Shown here one piece after another: positions 26,453-33,924 of a stretch of DNA of 64,000 nucleotides. The stretch covers positions 124,001-188,000 of the forward strand of contig NZ_JAGGJU010000006.1 in NCBI RefSeq assembly GCF_017873095.1. Reading direction: 5' to 3'. The notes beneath the pieces were generated by a model. The model made no database searches and was not told where the DNA came from. It saw nothing but the letters and a program-made list of their open reading frames with translations. The translations under genes and the position numbers were made by a program. The DNA is from Heterorhizobium halophytocola. Lineage in GTDB: Bacteria; Pseudomonadota; Alphaproteobacteria; Rhizobiales; Rhizobiaceae. How positions within the stretch are numbered: position 1 is the stretch's first letter; every line of letters starts with the position of its first letter.

Positions 26453-27946
26453 ATGGTTTTCGTGCGCAAGAGTGTCTGGGCGAATGGCGGGGATGTCGAT
26501 GACCCGCTGCTGTTCTGGTATGCCAAGGGGGTGGGCGAGATGAAGGCACGGCCGCTGTCATCGCTTGCCGGCTGGCGCTTCATGGGCGCGGTCCACGGGA
26601 TCGACACGGGGCTCTGGCAGCAATACGGTTATTTCACCCCCGGCGAACCGGTACCCGTTCCGGCCGACCAGACGCTCTACTGGAACCAGTGCCAGCATCA
26701 GAGCTGGTATTTCCTGCCCTGGCATCGCGGCTATGTCTGGGCGATCGAGAGCATGCTGCGTCAGGCGATCGTCGATGCTGGCGGCCCGGACGACTGGGCC
26801 TTGCCCTACTGGAACTACAGCGACACCAGCAGGCCAAATGCCAGGCTTCTGCCGCCGGCCTTTTCCCGGCAAACGCTGCCGGATGGATCCGCGAACCCGC
26901 TATTCGTGCAGCAGCGCTACGGACAAGGTACGTCGCCGATTGTTCTGCCGGCGGGTGATGTGACGCTCGAGGCCCTGTCGGTCACTTTCTATACGGGAAC
27001 GAGCCGCGCCAGCAGCGGCTTCGGCGGGCTGAAGACCGGCTTTTCCCATGGCGGCGGGGTGAGCGGTCGGCTCGAAAGCAAGCCGCACAATATCGTCCAT
27101 GTCGATATCGGCGGGCAGAACAGCGCCGGACCCGGGCTGATGTCGGACCCGGACACCGCCGGGCTCGATCCGATCTTCTGGCTGCATCACGCCAACATCG
27201 ATCGTCTGTGGGCGGTGTGGAATGCGGCGGGCAATTCCGACCCGACCGATGCCGCCTGGCTGAATGGCCCGATGGACCGCAAGTTCGTCATGCCGGACCT
27301 GGCGGGCAATCCCTGGTTCTATACGCCGGCGGAAATGGTCGACACGCTGGTCGCGCCGCTTGGTTACACCTATGATCAGTTCGTGCAGCAGAAGGCCCTC
27401 GCATCGCTTCAGGCGAGTGGCGGCACCGGAGGGGCGGAGAGCAGGACAATGACCGGACCTGTCGAAATGATGGGCGCCAACAACGGCCCCGTGGTGCTCA
27501 AGGGTGCGGTAGCGGCCGTCACCATGGTGCAGATGGAGGGTGGACCGTCACCGAAGCTTGCCCAGATGCGCGAGGGTACGGCACCCGAGGCACCACGCGA
27601 CCACCGCATGCTGCTCAACCTGGAAAACATCCGTTCCAGTCGGGACGGCATAGTCGTCGATGTCTATTTCAACCTGCCGGCCGGTGAGAAGGGGGCGGAG
27701 CGCGTCGATCTTCATGCCGGTTCCTTTGGCCTGTTCGGCGCGCGCAAGGCATCCAATCCCGAGGGCGAGCAAGCCGGCAACGGAGTAACCGAAATCCTCG
27801 ACGTGACCGACGTGATGTCCAGTCTGGAAAACAAAGGCGAGATGCAGGGCGGCGAAGTCGAAGTGCATCTCGTGCCGCGTCATCCGGTCCCGGACGAGGC
27901 GCCGATCACCGTCGAACGGATCAGCCTCTACCGGCAGCCTTCGTGA
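26453..27946 (+). CDS. Bacterial tyrosinase / polyphenol oxidase (type 3 copper)
   Basis: A 497-residue di-copper oxidase. CuA ligands are His48 (VHGID), His82 and His91 (CQHQSWYFLPWHRGYVWAIE). CuB ligands are His212, His216 (PHNIVHV) and the HH pair near 245 (DPIFWLHHANIDRLW). Cys80 two residues before His82 could form the Cys-His thioether seen in plant, fungal and some bacterial enzymes. A C-terminal beta domain (about 380-497) resembles the extra domain of polyphenol oxidases. There is no signal peptide. The RBS AAGGGGGG lies 6 bases before ATG 26453. The DUF2182 gene overlaps its stop. Confidence 0.9.
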   Translation: MVFVRKSVWANGGDVDDPLLFWYAKGVGEMKARPLSSLAGWRFMGAVHGIDTGLWQQYGYFTPGEPVPVPADQTLYWNQCQHQSWYFLPWHRGYVWAIESMLRQAIVDAGGPDDWALPYWNYSDTSRPNARLLPPAFSRQTLPDGSANPLFVQQRYGQGTSPIVLPAGDVTLEALSVTFYTGTSRASSGFGGLKTGFSHGGGVSGRLESKPHNIVHVDIGGQNSAGPGLMSDPDTAGLDPIFWLHHANIDRLWAVWNAAGNSDPTDAAWLNGPMDRKFVMPDLAGNPWFYTPAEMVDTLVAPLGYTYDQFVQQKALASLQASGGTGGAESRTMTGPVEMMGANNGPVVLKGAVAAVTMVQMEGGPSPKLAQMREGTAPEAPRDHRMLLNLENIRSSRDGIVVDVYFNLPAGEKGAERVDLHAGSFGLFGARKASNPEGEQAGNGVTEILDVTDVMSSLENKGEMQGGEVEVHLVPRHPVPDEAPITVERISLYRQPS

Positions 27947-28704
27947 AACCGGATCTCGTCTCGACGATGCGCGCAGCGGCCTCGCTGCTGCGCGAGCCGC
28001 CATGGCCATGGCTTGTGGTGATCAGCGCCGGTGGGTGGCTGGGGCTCGTGGGGCTCGGCGGGCGGGAGCCGCTCGACGGTCTCTGCCTGTCCGCCTCGCA
28101 GCTGCTGCTCGACCAGGGGGTGGCCGCGGCGCTTGCAGGCTTCCCGCTCCGCTCCGGCCTTGCCTGGATCGCCTGGCTGCTGATGCTTGTCGCCATGATG
28201 CCGCTGCTCTTGGCGCCGCCGCTGCAATATCTGCAGGACCGTATGCCGGCGCGCCGGCGGGCGAGCGCGCTGAGTCTCTTTCTCGCCGGATATGGCGGAA
28301 TCTGGATGGCGGCCTGTCTGCCGCTTGTGGGGCTTGGTGCACTGCTGCGCGCGCTTGGCGAGAGCGTCGGGATAGTCGCCGTGCTGCCGGCTCTCGTGCT
28401 TGCGGGCGTCTGGCAAGTCAGCCCATGGAAACAGGCACGCCTCAATGAGTGCCATCGCAGCCCACGCCTGCGCTATCGACGACCGGAAGCCGATGTCGAT
28501 GCGTTGTTATTCGGTGTCTTTGAGGCGCTGAATTGCCTTGCCAGTTGCTGGGCGCTGATGCTCGTCCCGCTCACCATGGGGACATTTCATCTGCAGGCGA
28601 TGGTTCTGGTGACCGGCGTGATGGTCTCGGAGCGCCTGAACCCGGCGCGCAGCGTCAGATGGCGATGGCCGCTCTCGAGTGATCGGCCGCGCGCGCTGAT
28701 CTGA
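27943..28704 (+). CDS. DUF2182 integral membrane protein
   Basis: A 253-residue membrane protein with about six to seven hydrophobic segments. The DUF2182 signature is visible as WIAWLLMLVAMMPLLLAPPLQYL, a methionine-rich helix that underlies the family description as predicted metal-binding. It uses a GTG start that overlaps the tyrosinase stop in GTGA, so it is translated from the same message. A copper-related role with the tyrosinase is inference from this coupling and the Met-rich helix. Confidence 0.78.
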   Translation: MKPDLVSTMRAAASLLREPPWPWLVVISAGGWLGLVGLGGREPLDGLCLSASQLLLDQGVAAALAGFPLRSGLAWIAWLLMLVAMMPLLLAPPLQYLQDRMPARRRASALSLFLAGYGGIWMAACLPLVGLGALLRALGESVGIVAVLPALVLAGVWQVSPWKQARLNECHRSPRLRYRRPEADVDALLFGVFEALNCLASCWALMLVPLTMGTFHLQAMVLVTGVMVSERLNPARSVRWRWPLSSDRPRALI

Positions 28705-28717
28705 CGGTGTGGGCAGG

Positions 28718-29137
28718 TCAGGTCAGATGGCGGGCGATCTCTCGGGTAAAGGCTGAAAGCGGTTCCGGCAGGGCATCCAGTGCAAACCAGCCGAAGTCGG
28801 AAAGCTTGTCAGGTTCGGTCAGGGAAGGTTCGCCGGTAAAGTCCCGCGTCACGTAGAGCAGGGATAGCCAGTGCTGGCGGTCGGCCGCGATGATCTGTTC
28901 GGTCATGGCGACGAATTCGATTGCGCCGATTTCGAGACCGGTCTCCTCGACCGCCTCGCGACGCGCGGCCTGTTCCGCCGGCTCCATGTGATCCACCTTG
29001 CCGCCGACAATGTTCCAGTGGCCGGCTTCCGGTGGTTTTACACGCTTGTAGAGCAGGATCTTGTCATCCCGCATGATGGCGAGACCGACTCCGAGGCCCG
29101 GGAAATCGATCCCGGGCTTGCCGTTGTCAGAGTTCAC
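28718..29137 (-). CDS. Nudix hydrolase
   Basis: A 139-residue nucleoside-diphosphate-linked-moiety hydrolase. The Nudix box is complete: GGKVDHMEPAEQAARREAVEETGL. The N-terminus (PGLGVGLAIMRDDKILLYKRVKPPEAGHWNIVGG) and C-terminus (FGWFALDALPEPLSAFTREIARHL) resemble the short MutT/ADP-ribose-type members; the substrate is not predictable. It starts with GTG overlapping the stop of the DEAD-box helicase gene (GTGA), so the two are translationally coupled. Confidence 0.88.
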   Translation of the reverse strand: MNSDNGKPGIDFPGLGVGLAIMRDDKILLYKRVKPPEAGHWNIVGGKVDHMEPAEQAARREAVEETGLEIGAIEFVAMTEQIIAADRQHWLSLLYVTRDFTGEPSLTEPDKLSDFGWFALDALPEPLSAFTREIARHLT

Positions 29138-30651
29138 GCCTTGCCGGCGATGAGCATGAAGGCGGGAATGTCGTCGCCGAAGCCCACCGGTGTCGGACCA
29201 TCGTCGTCGTCGCGGTGACGGCGACGGTTGCGACGATCGTCATTGGCCGGATAGGGACGGTCGTTGCGATCATTCCGGTCGTTGCGATCACTGCGGCTAT
29301 TGGACGAACGGGCCGGACGCGGTTCCTCGCGGGGTGCGGGGGCGGCAGCCCTCGGCTCCTCGATCGGCGCTTCCAGCTTGCGGTCGGCCGGCTGCGCCTC
29401 TGCGGTCTTGCGCTCGCTGGTGTGACGATCGGCAGACTTGCCCCTGCCACCCTTGCGGCCGCGTTCGCCGCGGCCGCGCGAGCGGCTGTCGCTCTCGCCT
29501 TCGGCCGGCGCCGGAAGGTTCGACAGATCGCCGTCCTTCCATTCGATAGTCTCACCGATCAGCTTTTCAATCGCGTCGAGGTGCTTGACGTCGGATTTGG
29601 TCACGACAGTGAATGCCTTTCCAGAGCGGCCCGCGCGGCCGGTACGGCCAATGCGGTGAACATAGTCTTCAGCGTGGATCGGCACGTCGAAATTGAAAAC
29701 ATGGCTGACGGCCGGGATATCCAGGCCGCGGGCTGCCACGTCGGAGGCGACGAGCAGCTTGATGTTGTTGTCCTTGAAGTTCGCCAGCATGGTCGTGCGC
29801 GAACGCTGGTCCATGTCGCCGTGCAGCGCGCCGACGGAAAAACCGTGGCGGTCGAGCGAACGGAACAGGTCGGCCACATCCTTCTTGCGATTGCAGAAGA
29901 TGATCGCGTTGGTCAGTTCCGTCTCTTCATTGATGATGTCGCGCAGGATGGCGCGCTTCTCGTAATCCTTGTTCGGCGCGGCGACCAGGCGCTGCGTCAC
30001 CGTCTTGGCCGTCGAGGACGGCGGTGCGACCTCGATCCGCTCCGGGTTCTGCAGGAAGCGGTCGGCTAGCTTCTGGATCTCCGGCGGCATGGTGGCCGAG
30101 AAGAACAGCGTCTGGCGGGTGAACGGGATCATCTTGGCGATGCGTTCGATATCCGGGATAAAGCCCATGTCGAGCATGCGGTCGGCTTCGTCGATGACGA
30201 AGACTTCGACACCGGTCATCAACAGCTTGCCGCGTTCGCAATGGTCGAGCAGGCGGCCGGGGGTGCAGATCAGCACATCGGCGCCGCGTTCCAGCTTGCG
30301 GTCCTGTTCGTCGAAAGACACGCCGCCGATCAGAAGCGCAACGTTGAGCTTGTGATTCTTGCCGTATTTCTCGAAGTTCTCGGCAACCTGTGCCGCGAGT
30401 TCGCGGGTCGGTTCGAGAATGAGCGTCCGGGGCATGCGTGCCCGCGCTCGGCCCTTTTCAAGCAGCGTCAGCATCGGCAGCACGAAAGAGGCGGTCTTGC
30501 CAGTTCCCGTCTGGGCGATGCCGCAGATATCGCGGCGCTGCAGGGCAGGGGGAATGGCGCCAGCCTGGATCGGCGTCGGGATGGTGTACCCGGCGTCGGT
30601 TACGGCGGACAATACTTTTTGGCTCAGGCCAAGATCGGCAAAGGTTGTCAA
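29134..30651 (-). CDS. DEAD-box ATP-dependent RNA helicase
   Basis: An RNA-remodelling helicase of the RhlE/DeaD type with all core motifs: Q motif PTPIQAGAIP, Walker A AQTGTGKTA, PTRELA, DEAD, SAT, and the C-terminal ARGLD and HRIGRTGRAG. A low-complexity tail rich in Arg, Asp, Asn and Gly (about residues 395-505) probably binds RNA. The start is unclear: the family aligns from TTFADLG, giving a TTG at 30651, but the frame is open to a TTG at 30741 and neither has a Shine-Dalgarno. The Nudix gene overlaps its stop. Similar helicases are often cold-induced. Confidence 0.92.
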   Translation of the reverse strand: MTTFADLGLSQKVLSAVTDAGYTIPTPIQAGAIPPALQRRDICGIAQTGTGKTASFVLPMLTLLEKGRARARMPRTLILEPTRELAAQVAENFEKYGKNHKLNVALLIGGVSFDEQDRKLERGADVLICTPGRLLDHCERGKLLMTGVEVFVIDEADRMLDMGFIPDIERIAKMIPFTRQTLFFSATMPPEIQKLADRFLQNPERIEVAPPSSTAKTVTQRLVAAPNKDYEKRAILRDIINEETELTNAIIFCNRKKDVADLFRSLDRHGFSVGALHGDMDQRSRTTMLANFKDNNIKLLVASDVAARGLDIPAVSHVFNFDVPIHAEDYVHRIGRTGRAGRSGKAFTVVTKSDVKHLDAIEKLIGETIEWKDGDLSNLPAPAEGESDSRSRGRGERGRKGGRGKSADRHTSERKTAEAQPADRKLEAPIEEPRAAAPAPREEPRPARSSNSRSDRNDRNDRNDRPYPANDDRRNRRRHRDDDDGPTPVGFGDDIPAFMLIAGKA

Positions 30652-30978
30652 AGGGAAATCTGTGTCCGTTTCGTTTTCGGGCGAACTGTGATCGATCGGA
30701 AGCCCATAACGCAAGGCTGTCGGTAGGGCGCTTAGTGGCAATCTGCTGTAAAGTCAAGGAATACAGGTGATTCCGTGGCCGTACTCACAGCTGGCTACAG
30801 TGTATTGTTACCAAATATCCGGTTCGGTCGATCAAGTCTGATGTAAATCAGCGGATCATGTAAGCCGGATCGCCCTGATCATTCACCCGTATAGGGTTCG
30901 AGATGTGCGTTTGCATGCACTACATGGACCGATGTTCGAGGATGTCAACCCCACCCGAGGCGCCATGCGCCGATCGTC

Positions 30979-32319
30979 TCAGTTGACCAGGCCTTCGAGC
31001 TTCATCCCGGCGTTCAGGAAATGGAGGGGATCGATCGGACGATTGTTGCGGCGGATCTCGTAATGCAGATGCGTGCCGGTCGACCGTCCGGTGCTGCCGG
31101 CAAGGCCGACAACGTCGCCGGGCTCGACCTCTTGCCCGACCTTCACCAGGATCTTGGAAAGATGGCCGTAGCGGGTGGTGATGCCATAGCCGTGATCGAC
31201 CTCCACCATGTTGCCATAGCCGCCGGCCGGGCCGGCAACGGCGATGGTCCCGGCGCCGGTGCTGGTGATCGGGTTGCCGGGCGGCTCCCGAAAATCCATG
31301 CCGGGATGCAGCGCCAGGCGCCCGAGGAAAGGATCCTTGCGATTGCCGAACGGGCTGGTGACGACTCTGCCCGGCGCCGGATTGGCGAAGGGCAGGTCCC
31401 GGGCGGTGTCGCGCAGCCGCTCCAGCCGGTCCAGCGCGTCGTCCAGTTGCCCGAGCGTGGCGTCGAATGCGGCCGGCGGTTCGGGCGCCAGATAGGGTCC
31501 GCCGACGGCATCGCTGTCGCGATCGAGAGCGGCCTCCTTGGCGCCGTCGGCACCGTCTGCGCTTGTCGCGGCATCCGGCAGCGTGATGCCCGACCCGGTC
31601 AGGATGCTGTCGATCTGGTTGGCCGCCGTCTGAGCGCCGACCGTCAGTTTCTGCATGCGGTTCAGCTGGTCGCGTTCGATCGATTTCAGCGAGCGGGTGA
31701 CGTTGGAAAACAGCCGGTCTGCCTTGTCGGCTGCGGTCTGGCGAAGCGGCAGATAGGCAAGGCTCAGATTGTCCGGCGTTGCTTCCGCCTCGGCCGAATT
31801 GCCGAGCAGCCTGTCGATCGCCCGTGCCGTCTTTTTCGACGTCCCTGCGGCCGATGCCTGTTCGTTGCCGGGGTTGGGTCTTGCGGTCGGCACTGGCACG
31901 TCGGGACCGAAAATGCCCGACTGCTCCGCACGATCGAGCAGCTCGCCCAGCCGTCCGTGCCGCGAGGTGAGGGCCAGTTGCTGCTGCAGAAGCTTGTCGA
32001 CCTTGGTCTCGACCACCTGCTGGTCCAAAAGCTGGCGGGAGGTAACGCGGTCGACCTGGGCCCGCAAAGCGGCGATGCGGTCCTCGTAGTCGTGCTGCAG
32101 GCGCGCCTGGCGCGCCATGGTGGCACCGATCAGGTTGTCGCGAAGGGCGAGATAGGAGGTCGAGCCGAGATAACCGATGGCCATCATCCCCAGCACGCTT
32201 GCCGTCAATGCCGCCATCCAGGGGCGAACCGTCATATGCCGGATCTGGTCGCCATGCGCCAGGATGATGATATGCGGTTCGCGGCGTTTGCCGAAGGCTC
32301 TGTCCGATTTCACGGCCAA
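30979..32319 (-). CDS. M23 (LytM) family murein endopeptidase, membrane-anchored
   Basis: A 446-residue peptidoglycan hydrolase. A single transmembrane helix (PWMAALTASVLGMMAIGYLG) anchors a long coiled-coil linker (residues about 65-310), then the catalytic domain. Zinc ligands are visible as LALHPGMDF (His and Asp) and GTHLHYEI (HxH). The layout matches the periplasmic RgsM-type endopeptidases needed for polar growth in Rhizobiales, but I assign only the family. The start is TTG 32319 with GAGGAG 8 bases upstream; an inner GTG would be too far from it. Confidence 0.88.
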   Translation of the reverse strand: MAVKSDRAFGKRREPHIIILAHGDQIRHMTVRPWMAALTASVLGMMAIGYLGSTSYLALRDNLIGATMARQARLQHDYEDRIAALRAQVDRVTSRQLLDQQVVETKVDKLLQQQLALTSRHGRLGELLDRAEQSGIFGPDVPVPTARPNPGNEQASAAGTSKKTARAIDRLLGNSAEAEATPDNLSLAYLPLRQTAADKADRLFSNVTRSLKSIERDQLNRMQKLTVGAQTAANQIDSILTGSGITLPDAATSADGADGAKEAALDRDSDAVGGPYLAPEPPAAFDATLGQLDDALDRLERLRDTARDLPFANPAPGRVVTSPFGNRKDPFLGRLALHPGMDFREPPGNPITSTGAGTIAVAGPAGGYGNMVEVDHGYGITTRYGHLSKILVKVGQEVEPGDVVGLAGSTGRSTGTHLHYEIRRNNRPIDPLHFLNAGMKLEGLVN

Positions 32320-32403
32320 GGGGAGTCTCCTCAGTTCAGTCGCAGCAGTAGCATACTGCTTAATGCGGCTTGCTTGGGGTGGAACATCCCAGAATCGGGC
32401 TTG

Positions 32404-32418
32404 TTTCCTCTGAGGAAA
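32404..32418. promoter_or_regulatory. Palindrome upstream of the M23 peptidase
   Basis: TTTCCTC and GAGGAAA are perfect inverted arms around a single T. The site lies about 85 bases before the M23 start within a 160-base gap, so a regulator-binding site is plausible. I know no matching motif. It could also form a tiny hairpin in the leader. Confidence 0.35.
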
Positions 32419-32479
32419 TTAGAGGCCAATATGGTTAACAAAGGCTTTCCTGACCGGGTCGGGAGAGCCGTTAAGTCTA

Positions 32480-33319
32480 TTAGATCCAACCGAAATTTGT
32501 TGCCGTGAGCGATCGGTAGAAGGATGGCGTCAAGCCGGCCTCGGCGCGGGCGATATCGTTGAAAGGCGCCTTCAGCGCTCCACGGAAATTGGCGCGGACC
32601 AGCTCCTTGAAGGTTTGGGCGGGATCCTTGCGCTCGCGGGCACAGAGAAATCTGAACCATTTGGCGCCGACGGCCACATGGCCCTTCTCGTCCTCATAGA
32701 TGATCTTCAGCACCTCGGCACTGTCGAGGTCGCCGCTCTGGCGCATCTTTTCCTGGAGCGCCGGCGTGACGTCGAGGCCGCGGGCCTCGAGAATGAGCGG
32801 CACCACCGCCAGTCGGGCGGTCAGGTCGTTGCGGGTCGCATGGGCTGCCTGCCAGAGCCCGTCATGGGCGGGCATGTCACCATAATCGGCGCCGAGTTCG
32901 TTCAGCCGGCCGCGGACCATGCCGAAATGCTTGGCCTCCTCGTCGGCCACCCGCATCCAGCCATCGAAAAACGATTGCGGCACCGGCTCCGAGGCGAATC
33001 GGGCGACGATATCGAGTGCGAGATCGACGGCATTGAGTTCGATATGGGCAAGGGCATGCAGCATGGCGATACGCCCCGGCACAGTGTGGAGCGAGCGCTT
33101 GCCGACATCTCTCGGCGGAACGAGTTCGGGCTTGTCGGGCCGGCCGGGACGGTCGGGCAGGGGCGGATCGAGCGGCGATCTGAGGGAAAGCTGGCGCTCG
33201 CGCCAGCGTCTGGCGGTCTCCCGCGTCAATGCGCATTTGACCGCGAGATCCTTGCTGGCGATCGCCAGGGTGGCGCCCGCCCGCAGGGATCGAGGCTCGG
33301 GAATCATCGGCACGTCCAT
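32480..33319 (-). CDS. DUF455 ferritin-like domain protein
   Basis: A 279-residue protein with a predicted four-helix di-iron fold. Candidate metal ligands occur in pairs: AHIELNAVDLALD, VADEEAKHFG, LEARGLDVTP and YEDEKGHVAVG. The N-terminal 75 residues are a proline- and arginine-rich extension (LDPPLPDRPGRPDKPELVPPRDVGKRSL). The function of DUF455 proteins is unknown; they resemble MiaE-like hydroxylases. The gene begins 15 bases after bcp and likely shares its transcript. Confidence 0.85.
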   Translation of the reverse strand: MDVPMIPEPRSLRAGATLAIASKDLAVKCALTRETARRWRERQLSLRSPLDPPLPDRPGRPDKPELVPPRDVGKRSLHTVPGRIAMLHALAHIELNAVDLALDIVARFASEPVPQSFFDGWMRVADEEAKHFGMVRGRLNELGADYGDMPAHDGLWQAAHATRNDLTARLAVVPLILEARGLDVTPALQEKMRQSGDLDSAEVLKIIYEDEKGHVAVGAKWFRFLCARERKDPAQTFKELVRANFRGALKAPFNDIARAEAGLTPSFYRSLTATNFGWI

Positions 33320-33334
33320 CAGGCGGCTCCGCGG

Positions 33335-33802
33335 TCAGAGGGTATCGAGGGCATCCAGCACTGCCTGGACATGGCCCGGCACCTTCACCTTGTGCCAGAT
33401 CTCGGCGATCGCGTGGTTGCGGTCGAGCAGGATCGTGGTGCGTTCCACGCCCATATAGGTCCGGCCATACATGCTCTTTTCCTTCCACACCCCATAAGCC
33501 TCGAGCACCTCATGACTCTCGTCGGCGCCGAGCGCCACCGTCAGCCCGTGCTTGGCGACGAACTTGTCGTGGCTTTTCGCCGAATCGGGCGAAATACCGA
33601 TCACCGCGACCCCTTTGGCTGTGAACGCCTCGAGATTGGCGCTGAATTCCGTGGCCTCCTTGGTGCAGCCGGTGGTATTGTCCTTCGGATAGAAGAATAT
33701 CACGACCGGCCGACCGTCGAAGTCGGTCAACGACAGCGTGCCGCCGCCATCGCGGGGGAGGCTGAAACCGGGTGCTTTCTGACCTTTATCTAAAACGTTC
33801 AT
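33335..33802 (-). CDS. bcp: Bcp/PrxQ-type peroxiredoxin
   Basis: A thiol peroxidase of 155 residues. The peroxidatic Cys46 sits in NTTGCTKEA after IFFYPKD, as expected. The resolving cysteine normally five residues later is absent (the next residues are TKEATEFSAN), so it should act as a 1-Cys enzyme. I start at ATG 33802 (AAAGGA five bases upstream); ATG 33805 and a much longer open frame are less likely. It is divergent from the AsmA-like gene and precedes the DUF455 gene. Confidence 0.92.
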   Translation of the reverse strand: MNVLDKGQKAPGFSLPRDGGGTLSLTDFDGRPVVIFFYPKDNTTGCTKEATEFSANLEAFTAKGVAVIGISPDSAKSHDKFVAKHGLTVALGADESHEVLEAYGVWKEKSMYGRTYMGVERTTILLDRNHAIAEIWHKVKVPGHVQAVLDALDTL

Positions 33803-33924
33803 CATGATCCTTTCTTTCGCCTTCATTGCCGATATAAACCATAGCCACGAGATGGAAAGGCTTCGCTCAAGGTCTATGCCGTAGAGCTTATTCAAGCCGA
33901 CTGTTGGAGACACATTCACCCGAC

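Noticed and set aside
30880..30910. TTCGA-containing segment that resembles a tRNA T-arm
   Set aside because: No acceptor or anticodon stem can be folded around it, so it is not a tRNA gene.
32430..32475. CtrA-like half sites (GTTAAC and GTTAAG) before the M23 gene
   Set aside because: The spacing is not the TTAA-N7-TTAA of a full CtrA site, so only isolated half sites are present.
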